Shown here piece by piece: positions 27,206-39,497 of a stretch of DNA of 64,000 nucleotides. The number at the start of each line of letters is the position of its first letter. Position 1 is the first letter of the stretch. The stretch comes from CADEEN01 sp963706685 (GTDB lineage: Bacteria > Pseudomonadota > Gammaproteobacteria > Burkholderiales > Burkholderiaceae_C). The notes beneath the pieces were generated by a model. It saw only the letters and a program-made list of their open reading frames with translations. It was not told where the DNA came from and did not search any database. The position numbers and the translations under genes are program-made. The stretch is from NCBI GenBank assembly GCA_963706685.1, contig CAVPMY010000004.1, positions 124,001 to 188,000 of the forward strand, written 5' to 3'.

Positions 27206-28555
27206 ATGTTCAAGAAGATTCTCATTGCCAACCGCGGCGAAATCGCTTTGCGCATTCAGCGCGCCTGCCGCGAGCTGGGCGTCAAATCGGTCGTCGTCTA
27301 TTCAGAAGCCGACCGCGACGCCAAATACGTCAAGCTCGCCGACGAAGCGGTGTGCATCGGCCCGGCACCGTCCGCGCTGAGCTACCTCAACATGCCGGCG
27401 ATCATCTCGACGGCTGAAGTCACCGACGCCGAAGCGATCCACCCCGGCTACGGCTTCTTGAGCGAGAACGCCGATTTTGCCGAGCGCGTCGAGCGCAGCG
27501 GTTTTGTCTTCATCGGCCCGACGCCCGAGAGCATCCGCATCATGGGCGACAAGGTCTCGGCCAAGCAGGCCATGATCAAGTCCGGCGTGCCATGCGTGCC
27601 GGGTTCGGCAGGCGCGCTGCCCGATGACCCCAAGGAAGTCGTCAAGCAGGCGCGCACCATCGGCTACCCGGTGATCATCAAGGCCTCGGGCGGCGGTGGC
27701 GGCCGGGGCATGCGTGTCGTCCACACCGAGGCGGCACTGCAGCATGCGGTGCAGACCACGCGCGCCGAGGCTGGCGCGGCCTTTGGCAACCCGGCGGTCT
27801 ACATGGAGAAGTTCCTCGAGAACCCGCGCCATGTCGAAATCCAGGTCATTGCCGACGAGCACAAGAACGCCGTCTGGCTCGGCGAGCGGGATTGCTCGAT
27901 GCAGCGCCGTCACCAGAAGATCATCGAAGAAGCGCCGGCGCCGGGCATCCCGCGCCGGGTGATCGAGCGCATCGGTGACCGCTGCGCCGCGGCCTGCAAG
28001 AAGATCGGTTACCGCGGTGCCGGAACCTTCGAGTTCCTCTTCGAGAACAGCGAGTTCTTCTTCATCGAGATGAACACGCGCGTGCAGGTCGAGCATCCGG
28101 TGACCGAACTGGTGACCGGCATCGACATCGTGCAGACGCAGATCCGCATCGCGGCCGGCGAGAAGCTGCCGTTCTCGCAGCGCCAGATCGAGATGCGCGG
28201 GCATGCCATCGAGTGCCGCATCAATGCCGAAGACCCCTACAAGTTCACGCCGTCGCCGGGTCGCATCACGATGTGGCATCCGCCGGGCGGGCCCGGCGTG
28301 CGCGTCGACTCGCATGCCTACACCAACTACGTCGTGCCGCCCAACTACGACTCGATGATCGGCAAGATCATCGTCCACGCCGACACGCGCGAACAAGCGC
28401 TGGCACGCATGCGCACCGCGCTGTCCGAAACGGTGATCGAGGGCATTTCGACCAATGTCGCGCTGCACCGCGAGCTGATGGTCGATGCCAAGTTCATCGA
28501 AGGCGGGACGAGCATTCACTATCTCGAAGGCTGGCTGAGCCAGCACAAGAGATAG
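27206..28555 (+). CDS. accC: Acetyl-CoA carboxylase biotin carboxylase subunit
   Basis: A 449-residue ATP-grasp enzyme that carboxylates the biotin on AccB. It begins MFKKILIANRGEIALRIQRA. The ATP-binding Gly-rich loop is IIKASGGGGGRGMRVVH; ERDCSMQRRHQKIIEEAPAP, then FFFIEMNTRVQVEHPVTE, are the catalytic and metal-binding stretches. The C-terminal biotin carboxylase domain ends HYLEGWLSQHKR. Length is standard. No strong Shine-Dalgarno site precedes ATG 27206. accB is upstream in the same direction; prmA follows after 10 bases. Confidence 0.97.
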   Translation: MFKKILIANRGEIALRIQRACRELGVKSVVVYSEADRDAKYVKLADEAVCIGPAPSALSYLNMPAIISTAEVTDAEAIHPGYGFLSENADFAERVERSGFVFIGPTPESIRIMGDKVSAKQAMIKSGVPCVPGSAGALPDDPKEVVKQARTIGYPVIIKASGGGGGRGMRVVHTEAALQHAVQTTRAEAGAAFGNPAVYMEKFLENPRHVEIQVIADEHKNAVWLGERDCSMQRRHQKIIEEAPAPGIPRRVIERIGDRCAAACKKIGYRGAGTFEFLFENSEFFFIEMNTRVQVEHPVTELVTGIDIVQTQIRIAAGEKLPFSQRQIEMRGHAIECRINAEDPYKFTPSPGRITMWHPPGGPGVRVDSHAYTNYVVPPNYDSMIGKIIVHADTREQALARMRTALSETVIEGISTNVALHRELMVDAKFIEGGTSIHYLEGWLSQHKR

Positions 28556-28565
28556 CGCGAAGCCG

Positions 28566-29465
28566 ATGCAGGAGCTGGTCTTGCGCGTGCGCGAAGCCCT
28601 GGTCGATCGGGTGTCGGATGCACTCAGCGAGGAACTCGGCGCATTGGCCGTGTCGGTGGAGGACGCGCAAGCCGACAGCCCTTCGGAGCGCGCCCTGTTC
28701 GGCGAACCCGGTCAGCCGGCGCCGCGTGCCGGCTGGTCTCTGTCGACCGTGCGCGCCCTGTTCGACGATGCGGTGCAGGCGACAAACGCCGCCACGCTGC
28801 TGCTCGCACAGGATTGGGCGGCCGACGGCCTGCACGCGCAGTCGCTCGACACCGTTCCCGACGAAGACTGGGTGCGACTGACACAGTCTCAGTTCGCCCC
28901 CGTGGAGATCACGCCGACGTTCTGGATCGTGCCGAGCTGGCATGAGGCGCCAGCGGCTGCAAGGAAGGTGATCCGCCTCGATCCCGGCCTGGCCTTCGGC
29001 ACCGGCACGCACCCGACGACCCGCATGTGCCTGCGCTGGATCGCCCGCCATGCCCAACCCTGGGCGCGCGTGCTCGATTACGGTTGCGGCTCAGGCATCC
29101 TGGCCATCGGCGCAGCGCTGCATGGCGCGCGTTCGATCGATGCCGTGGACATCGACAGCGCCGCAGTCGAGTCCACGCGCAGCAATGCCCGCGCCAATGG
29201 CGTGGCAATCGAGGCCGCGCAGCCGCACGCCGCCCACGGCGCTTACGACCTCGTGCTGGCCAACATCCTGGCCAAACCGCTGGTCCTGCTCGCCCCCTTG
29301 CTGACCGGCCATCTCGCACCCGGCGGCGCGTTGGTGCTGGCCGGCATGCTCGAGCGGCAAGCTGAGGAGCTGCGTCATGCCTATGCGCCCGCGTGCGCAC
29401 TCGTCGTGGCCGACAGCGATGACGGCTGGCTGCTGATGAGCACGACGAACGGCAGCGTGCCATGA
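28566..29465 (+). CDS. prmA: Ribosomal protein L11 methyltransferase
   Basis: A 299-residue SAM-dependent enzyme that methylates ribosomal protein L11. The N-terminal substrate-recognition domain is followed by the linker motif IRLDPGLAFGTGTHPTTRMC and the SAM-binding core VLDYGCGSGILAIGAAL. The catalytic-site stretch LVLANILAKPLVLLAP completes the fold. It starts 10 bases after accC, and its stop overlaps the next ATG by 4 bases. Confidence 0.95.
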   Translation: MQELVLRVREALVDRVSDALSEELGALAVSVEDAQADSPSERALFGEPGQPAPRAGWSLSTVRALFDDAVQATNAATLLLAQDWAADGLHAQSLDTVPDEDWVRLTQSQFAPVEITPTFWIVPSWHEAPAAARKVIRLDPGLAFGTGTHPTTRMCLRWIARHAQPWARVLDYGCGSGILAIGAALHGARSIDAVDIDSAAVESTRSNARANGVAIEAAQPHAAHGAYDLVLANILAKPLVLLAPLLTGHLAPGGALVLAGMLERQAEELRHAYAPACALVVADSDDGWLLMSTTNGSVP

Positions 29466-30499
29466 GTCTGGCCACGCGATGCAGCGCCTGCAGCACCGTG
29501 TTCCGTGTGCAGCAGGATCAGCTCAAGGCCTCCGAGGGCTGGGTGCGCTGCGGTCGTTGCGGCACGGTGTTCAGCGCCCTCGAGGGCCTGTTCGATCTGG
29601 CGCGCGATGGCAGTTCTGATGCCATGCCGCTGCAACAGGAACCAGCAGCGCCCAAACCCACTTTGCAGGCCCCTGCGCCGCCGCCGTTGGCCGTTGGCTC
29701 GAACGCAGATGACGAATTGGTCGATGAGTCGGACCTCGAGCCGTCTACGCCGGCGCCGGTGCAAGACGATGCCTTGCGCGGCGAAGCCGCCGGCGTGCCC
29801 ATTGCCGCGTACGCCGGGTCGGATGCGGATCAGGCTGCGGCGGCAGCGTCTTTCAGTGCTTCCTACGACCACGTGCGCGATGCCGACGATGACGATGACG
29901 ATGCGGCACTGCTGACCGAGCACAGCGGCAGCCACACCACGTTCGACGAGTCGGTTCCGGCGTTCACCGGACCCACGCCACTGACGCCGAGCTTCGTGCG
30001 CGAAGCCGATCGCGCGCAGCGTTGGCAACGGCCGGTGGTGCGGCGCCTGACGATCGCCAGCGCATTGGCGCTGCCGCTGCTGCTGGGCGCGCAGGTGGTG
30101 GTACACCATCGCGATGTGCTGGCTGCGCGCTGGCCTGGCAGCGCCGAGATGCTGCGCGCGCTGTGCGCGCCGCTGGAGTGCAGTTTGCAGGCGCCGCGCT
30201 CGCTGGATGCCGTATCGGTGCAAAGCAGTGGCCTGACGCGAGTCGACGGCACACCGTTTTACAGGCTGCAAGTGGCTGTGCACAACCGCGCCGGTTGGCC
30301 GGTTGCGATGCCCGCGCTGGACCTGACGCTGACCGATACGCGCGGTGAGGTGGTGACGCGGCGCGTGCTGCGGGCCGCCGAGCTGGGCAGCGCTGCGCCC
30401 GAGGCGCTGGATGCCGGCGCCGAATGGTCTGCGCAAGCCACACTCGATGTCGGCGATCGCCGCGTCACCGGCTACACGATCGAACTTTTTTATCCCTGA
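29462..30499 (+). CDS. Zinc-ribbon and DUF3426 domain membrane protein
   Basis: A 345-residue protein with an N-terminal MJ0042-type zinc ribbon (Cys7, Cys10, Cys30, Cys33 in RCSACSTVF and VRCGRCGTVF). A long acidic, low-complexity linker (about 50-170) follows. One transmembrane helix lies near residues 198-215 (TIASALALPLLLGAQVVV). The DUF3426 domain at the C-terminus includes LTRVDGTPFYRLQVAVHN, RAGWPVAMPALDLTLTD and VTGYTIELFYP. Such proteins are common next to prmA in betaproteobacteria but have no established role. The layout suggests a cytoplasmic metal-bound head and a periplasmic domain. It overlaps prmA by ATGA. Confidence 0.88.
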   Translation: MSLATRCSACSTVFRVQQDQLKASEGWVRCGRCGTVFSALEGLFDLARDGSSDAMPLQQEPAAPKPTLQAPAPPPLAVGSNADDELVDESDLEPSTPAPVQDDALRGEAAGVPIAAYAGSDADQAAAAASFSASYDHVRDADDDDDDAALLTEHSGSHTTFDESVPAFTGPTPLTPSFVREADRAQRWQRPVVRRLTIASALALPLLLGAQVVVHHRDVLAARWPGSAEMLRALCAPLECSLQAPRSLDAVSVQSSGLTRVDGTPFYRLQVAVHNRAGWPVAMPALDLTLTDTRGEVVTRRVLRAAELGSAAPEALDAGAEWSAQATLDVGDRRVTGYTIELFYP

Positions 30500-30511
30500 A
30501 AGTACATCACC

Positions 30512-31420
30512 ATGTCTGCGCTGATCTGTGGCTCGCTGGCCTTCGACACCATCACCACGTTTCCCGGCCGCTTTGCGCAGCAGATCCTGCCGGAGCAGGT
30601 GCACATTCTCAACGTCTCGTTTCTCGTGCCGACGCTGCGCCGCGAGTGGGGCGGCTGCGCCGGCAACATTGCCTACACATTGAAGATGCTCGGTGGGGAG
30701 CCGGTGATCCTGGCCGCTCTCGGCAATGACGGTGGGGAGTACCTGGCGCGCTTGGAACAGCTGGGCATCGACACGTCGTCGGTGCTGCTGGAGCGCAGCC
30801 ACTACACCGCACAAGCCATCATCATCACGGACCAGGACAACAACCAGATCACCGCTTTTCACCCGGGTGCGATGAGCGACGCCCACCGCGCCGACGTGCC
30901 CTCGCGCAAGGACCTGGCCATTGCGATCATCGCGCCTGACGGCCGCGAGGCCATGCTGGCGCATGCAGCACAACTGCATGCCGCAGACGTGCCCTACATA
31001 TTTGACCCGGGTCAGCAGTTGCCGATGTTCGATGGCCCCGAACTGCGCAGCTTCGTCGAACGCGCGCGCTGGGTGGCCCTGAACGACTACGAAGCGCGCA
31101 TGCTGACCGAGCGTATCGGCACCGATCTGTCAACGCTGTCGCGGCTGCCGGCCTTGCAAGGCATTGTCGTCACGCTGGCCGCTGAGGGCTGCGATCTGTG
31201 GCAAGACGGACAGACCACACGCGTGCCCGGCGTCAAGGCGCAAGCCGTGCTCGACCCCACCGGTTGCGGCGATGCGTTTCGCGCCGGCCTGCTCTTTGGC
31301 CTCGAGCGCGGCTGGCCGCTGCCACGCGCGGCCGCGTTGGGTAACCGCCTGGGTGCGCTCAAGATTGCGCACCGCGGTGGGCAGAATCACCGCTTTGAGC
31401 GAGCCGACATGCTCAGGTGA
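30512..31420 (+). CDS. PfkB-family carbohydrate/nucleoside kinase (adenosine kinase-like)
   Basis: A 302-residue ribokinase-fold kinase. The N-terminal substrate motif is in SLAFDTITTFPGRF and WGGCAGNIAYTLKMLGGEPV. The C-terminal signature DPTGCGDAFRAGLLFGLERG holds the anion hole and catalytic Asp; it has Cys where many members have Ala (GAGD). Overall it is closest to the adenosine kinase-like group often found after DUF3426 genes in Burkholderiales. The substrate is not certain from sequence. It follows the DUF3426 gene by 12 bases and so is probably co-transcribed with prmA. Confidence 0.87.
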   Translation: MSALICGSLAFDTITTFPGRFAQQILPEQVHILNVSFLVPTLRREWGGCAGNIAYTLKMLGGEPVILAALGNDGGEYLARLEQLGIDTSSVLLERSHYTAQAIIITDQDNNQITAFHPGAMSDAHRADVPSRKDLAIAIIAPDGREAMLAHAAQLHAADVPYIFDPGQQLPMFDGPELRSFVERARWVALNDYEARMLTERIGTDLSTLSRLPALQGIVVTLAAEGCDLWQDGQTTRVPGVKAQAVLDPTGCGDAFRAGLLFGLERGWPLPRAAALGNRLGALKIAHRGGQNHRFERADMLR

Positions 31421-31493
31421 GGCAAGTTCACGCCGATGTGCGCACGCTCGCCGCTAGAGTCACCAGACGTAAGACAAAGGCGGATAGGGCGAC

Positions 31494-31877
31494 ATGCAAT
31501 CCCTTCAATTGATCCAACTCTGCGCTGCGGCGCTGGGCGGCGGCATTGCCGGGGCCATCGCCCACCGCTGGCATGGACGGCAGACCATCAATCAGCTGCA
31601 GCAACGTGTGTTGCGCGCCGAAGAGGCGCGCAACGGCGCGGTTGAACGCTCTGCGCAGGCTCGCGAACAGATCGCGCAACTCAGCAAGGCCATCTCGGAC
31701 ATGCGCAAGGCCCACCACCCGGCACGCTCGGGCGCGGACAAACCGGTCACGATGAGTGCCGACGAGCGGCGGGCATTGGCGGAGCGCGCCCTAGAAGCGG
31801 CAGCTGACTACGACGCCAAGACTGCGTCGTCAGGCAAGGTGGTGCTGTTTGCCAACACCGAACCGATGGAACTCTGA
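31494..31877 (+). CDS. Small membrane-anchored coiled-coil protein of unknown function
   Basis: A 127-residue protein. Residues about 4-24 (LQLIQLCAAALGGGIAGAIA) form a hydrophobic anchor. Residues 30-72 are rich in Gln, Glu, Ala and Arg (INQLQQRVLRAEEARNGAVE) and predicted coiled coil. The remainder is polar, with RRALAERALEAAADYDAKTA and an end in ANTEPMEL. I do not recognise the family. It lies 73 bases after the PfkB gene and just before a terminator, so it may end that transcription unit. Confidence 0.65.
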   Translation: MQSLQLIQLCAAALGGGIAGAIAHRWHGRQTINQLQQRVLRAEEARNGAVERSAQAREQIAQLSKAISDMRKAHHPARSGADKPVTMSADERRALAERALEAAADYDAKTASSGKVVLFANTEPMEL

Positions 31878-31917
31878 GCCGATCGACTGTGACCAGGGCA
31901 GCCTCGGCGACAGACTG

Positions 31918-31951
31918 AAAAAAACAAACCCGGCCGGAGCCGGGTTTGTCG
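31918..31951. terminator. Bidirectional rho-independent terminator
   Basis: A perfect 10-base stem, CAAACCCGGC (31925-31934) and GCCGGGTTTG (31939-31948), has a 4-base loop. Read on the minus strand it is followed by a T7-like run (AAAAAAA on plus at 31,918-31,924); on the plus strand by TCGTTT. It separates the convergent coiled-coil gene and histone-like gene. Confidence 0.85.
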
Positions 31952-32046
31952 TTTGAAGCGGGATTGATTCGCCGCAGCGAGCCCCAAACGAACTGCGCTT
32001 GCGCGCAGCCCGCCTGGGTCGCGGCCTGTCCCGCGATGGCCTTGAA

Positions 32047-32490
32047 TTAAGGCTTGTTGCCCGTCGGGAACGGCCATGCGGCCGCAGGGCTCAGCGTCGT
32101 CTTCGCCGCTGGTGCCGCTGCAGCTGCCGGAGCAGCCTTCTTGACGGCGGCAGCCTTCTTCGCAGGGGCAGCCTTCTTCTTCGCAGCTTTTTTCGCGGGG
32201 GCCTTCTTTTTCGCAGGCTTCTTCGCAGCTGCCTTCTTCTTCGGCGCAGCCTTCTTCTTGACGACCTTCTTCGCCGCCTTCTTCTTCGCCGCAGGCTTCT
32301 TTTTCGCCGCAGGCTTCTTCTTGGCCGCAGGCTTCTTGGCTGCCGGACGCTTGGCTGCCTTCTTGGCTGCCGGACGCTTGGCTGCCTTCTTGGCTGCCGG
32401 ACGCTTGACCGCCTTCTTCGCCGCCTTCTTGGCGGCCGGTTTCTTCGCAGCGGCCTTCTTGGCCGGAGCCTTCTTCTTCGCAGTTGCCAT
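32047..32490 (-). CDS. Histone H1-like Lys/Ala/Pro-rich DNA-binding protein
   Basis: A 147-residue, strongly basic, low-complexity protein made almost wholly of AAKK, PAAKK and KKA units (MATAKKKAPAKKAAAKKPAA onwards), resembling the eukaryotic H1 tail and bacterial AlgP/HctB/BpH1-type proteins. The last 25 residues are Ala-rich and end AAAWPFPTGNKP. An excellent AAGGAG site precedes the ATG at 32488-32490. Three perfect or near-perfect 27-base repeats encode a nine-residue unit (AAKRPAAKK), so copy number could vary between strains. Its expected role is nucleoid DNA binding; a specific regulatory target is not evident. Confidence 0.88.
   Translation of the reverse strand: MATAKKKAPAKKAAAKKPAAKKAAKKAVKRPAAKKAAKRPAAKKAAKRPAAKKPAAKKKPAAKKKPAAKKKAAKKVVKKKAAPKKKAAAKKPAKKKAPAKKAAKKKAAPAKKAAAVKKAAPAAAAAPAAKTTLSPAAAWPFPTGNKP
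32332..32412. repeat. 27-base tandem repeat, three copies, inside the histone-like gene
   Basis: Units at 32332-32358, 32359-32385 and 32386-32412 share CTTCTTGGCTGCCGGACGCT then TGGCTGC. The third has changes at its end (TGACCGC). The unit is a multiple of three, so gain or loss would change length without shifting frame. Confidence 0.88.
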
Positions 32491-32767
32491 TTCGATCTCC
32501 TTGATCAAGTTGCAAAGAGCACCGCAACGCCATCGAGCTCGACGTTGTCGCGGCGATTCATCACCCGGGTTTTGTCCAGCCACTTGGCTGGTTTCCCGAT
32601 GCGATGAACGGGGGTGCAGTGATTGGCTTCGGCTCTTGTACGACGGTCCTTGGTCGGACCTTCGCCGGCTTCATGTCACCCACTGCGGGTTCTTGATCTC
32701 TCGCTTCGAGCAGCAGGTTCTTTGACCTGCGCACTCATCCAAACTCAATTCAACCTCACGTATCAGT

Positions 32768-33967
32768 TCATTCCCACGAAAGCGCGCCACCGGACTGGTA
32801 CTCGATCACGCGTGTCTCGAAAAAATTGCGCTCTTTCTTCAGGTCGATCATCTCGCTCATCCACGGGAACGGGTTTTCCTCGTTCGGGAAGAGTTCTTCG
32901 AGGCCGATCTGCGTGGCCCGCCGGTTGGCGATGTAGCGCAGGTAGCCTTTGAACATCGATGCGTTCATGCCGAGCACGCCACGCGGCATCGTGTCTTCGG
33001 CGTAGCGGTACTCGAGTTCGACGGCCTTCAGAAACAGGGTTTTGATCTCGGCCTTGAACGACGGCGTCCACAGCTGCGGGTTCTCGAGCTTGATCTGATT
33101 GATCAGGTCGATGCCGAAGTTGCAGTGCATCGACTCGTCGCGCAGGATGTACTGGTACTGCTCGGCGGCGCCGGTCATCTTGTTCTGCCGGCCCAGCGCC
33201 AGGATCTGCGTGAAGCCGACGTAGAAGAACAGGCCCTCCATCAGACAGGCGAAGACGATCAGGCTCTTCAGCAGCGTCTGATCGGTCTCGAGCGTGCCGG
33301 TATGGAAATGCGGGTCGCTGATGGCCTCGATGAAGGGGATCAGGAACTCGTCCTTCTCGCGGATCGACGAGACCTCGTGGTAAGCGTTGAAGATTTCGCT
33401 CTCGTCCAAGCCGAGCGATTCGACGATGTACTGGTAGGCGTGGGTGTGGATCGCTTCTTCAAACGCCTGGCGCAGCAGGAACTGGCGGCACTCGGGCGCC
33501 GTGATGTGGCGGTAGGTGCCCAGCGTGATGTTGTTGGCCGCCAGCGAATCGGCGGTGACGAAGAAGCCGAGGTTGCGCTTGACGATGCGGCGCTCGTCTG
33601 CGGTCAGGCCGTTGGGGTCCTTCCAGGTCGCGATGTCGCGCGACATGTTGACTTCCTGCGGCATCCAGTGGTTGGCACAGGTGGCAAGGTACTTTTCCCA
33701 GGCCCACTTGTATTTGAACGGCACCAACTGGTTGACGTCGGTTTGGCCGTTGATGATGCGCTTGTCGGCGGCATTGACGCGGCGAGTGCTTGCAGCCGCC
33801 ACGATGGGGGGCCGCGCATCGTGCGCAGCAGGCATCGATGCTGCCGTGGCTCGCGAATCACTGAACGGCGGCGTCGGCGAAAGCGCCAGCATGGGCTCCT
33901 GCACGATGCTTGCGGAGCGCGGTTGCGGCGTCGTTTTGCTTTGGATGTTTTCTTCCCAGACCAGCAT
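32768..33967 (-). CDS. nrdB: Ribonucleoside-diphosphate reductase beta subunit, class Ia
   Basis: A 399-residue small subunit that carries the di-iron centre and tyrosyl radical used to make deoxyribonucleotides. Glu171, His174 and Tyr178 (FEEAIHTHAYQYIVESLG) have the same spacing as the E. coli ligands and radical tyrosine. Further ligands lie in FVTADSLAANN, CLMEGLFFYVGF and LRDESMHCNFGIDL. The first 65 residues are a variable extension rich in Pro and Ala. The start is ATG 33965-33967 with AGGAAG about 10 bases upstream. It lies downstream of nrdA, separated by 183 bases with no gene. Confidence 0.96.
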   Translation of the reverse strand: MLVWEENIQSKTTPQPRSASIVQEPMLALSPTPPFSDSRATAASMPAAHDARPPIVAAASTRRVNAADKRIINGQTDVNQLVPFKYKWAWEKYLATCANHWMPQEVNMSRDIATWKDPNGLTADERRIVKRNLGFFVTADSLAANNITLGTYRHITAPECRQFLLRQAFEEAIHTHAYQYIVESLGLDESEIFNAYHEVSSIREKDEFLIPFIEAISDPHFHTGTLETDQTLLKSLIVFACLMEGLFFYVGFTQILALGRQNKMTGAAEQYQYILRDESMHCNFGIDLINQIKLENPQLWTPSFKAEIKTLFLKAVELEYRYAEDTMPRGVLGMNASMFKGYLRYIANRRATQIGLEELFPNEENPFPWMSEMIDLKKERNFFETRVIEYQSGGALSWE

Positions 33968-34150
33968 GTGTTCGGGTACTTCCTATGGCGGCGGATTATG
34001 TGAGTGTTGCGCGCGAACACCAAGCACTTCTTGACATTTGCGCGCTCGCGTTGTTGCGCTCACGCATCGTGAATGCGCGTCGTGTTCATCGCTTCGTGGC
34101 TTGAAGAACTCCTTGGCATCGTTCAAGAAATCATTGTCTGCTTCGAGAGC

Positions 34151-37127
<2,977 letters not shown>

Positions 37128-37295
37128 GAAGAGGTACTCCGGTTCGATGGGTCGGTCGCTGGAGAGGCGGCGCGACGATTCAAAGACCAAACAGCACGCG
37201 GCGCCCGCAAGGCCGACATGCTGAACGACTGAAATGGTGTGGACAACGTGTGGAGAGCCGGTGGCTAGTGCGTGCATAACTGGCACGACGACAAA

Positions 37296-37343
37296 GCACT
37301 ATATCTAGGGTCCGCAGAAGGATTAGACCACTACCCGTAGTGT
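37296..37343 (-). promoter_or_regulatory. Paired NrdR-box-like operators upstream of nrdA
   Basis: Two 16-base sites, GCACTATATCTAGGGT (37296-37311) and CCACTACCCGTAGTGT (37328-37343), resemble the NrdR box (consensus roughly ACACTATATATTGTGT). Their start-to-start distance is 32 bases, about three helical turns, which is the spacing NrdR needs for cooperative binding. They lie about 170-215 bases before the nrdA start. NrdR with dATP/ATP would repress nrdAB here. Confidence 0.75.
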
Positions 37344-37358
37344 ACGTGTCTCGGGGTT

Positions 37359-37969
37359 TTACTCATAGCGCGACATTGACTTTTTTCTTTGCGCGTGATC
37401 TCCGGTCGTACCGGCAGCGATGGCGAGCCGGCCGCGCAGGGCGCGCTCGAGCCGCTTCCAATCAAAGCGCGCCCCGGGATCGGCCTTGCGAGCCGGCGCG
37501 ACATGCTCATGCCCCACCACCTCATCCAACGGATAGCGAGCGCGCAAGGCCTTCAATACCCGGATCAATGCGCGGTACTGCGCGCGCTCGAAATGCTCGC
37601 CTTCGAGGCCTTCGAGTTCGATGCCGATCGACCAATCATTGCAATTCTCGCGGCCGCGCCATTGCGAGGCGCCCGCATGCCAGGCCCGCTGATCGCAAGA
37701 CACGAATTGCAGCACCGCACCATCGCGCCGGATGAAGAAGTGTGCCGAGACGCGCAGCCCGCGGATCTGCTCGAAATACGGATGCAGCGAGGCGTCGAGC
37801 CGGTTGGTGAACAAGCGCTCGACCGCATCGCCGCCATAGACGCCGGGCGGCAGGCTGATCGAATGCACGATCGCCAACGAGATCGTCTCGCCCTCGGTCC
37901 GCGGTCCGAAGTTTGGCGAACGCAGCCGCTGGGCGCGGCGCCACCAGCCCTCTTGCCAGACGGTACGCT

Positions 37970-37973
<4 letters not shown>
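37359..37973 (-). CDS. ampD: 1,6-anhydro-N-acetylmuramyl-L-alanine amidase
   Basis: A 204-residue cytoplasmic zinc amidase that removes the peptide from anhydro-muropeptides during cell-wall recycling. The first zinc ligand is the His near residue 37 in LAIVHSISLPPGVYGG. HAGASQWRGRENCNDWSIGI carries the second, and VVGHEHVAPARKADPGARFD carries the catalytic Lys and Asp ligand. The start appears to be TTG at 37971-37973, overlapping the pilR stop as TTGA; it aligns with the family N-terminus (KRTVWQEGWW). Together with mpl it gives two enzymes of the muropeptide recycling route in this window. Confidence 0.92.

Positions 37974-39493
<1,520 letters not shown>

Positions 39494-39497
<4 letters not shown>

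Noticed and set aside
32054..32725. A 223-codon plus-strand frame rich in Phe/Ala opposite the histone-like gene
   Set aside because: The repetitive antisense of Lys/Ala codons gives Phe/Ala runs; the minus strand has a strong ribosome-binding site and a known protein type.
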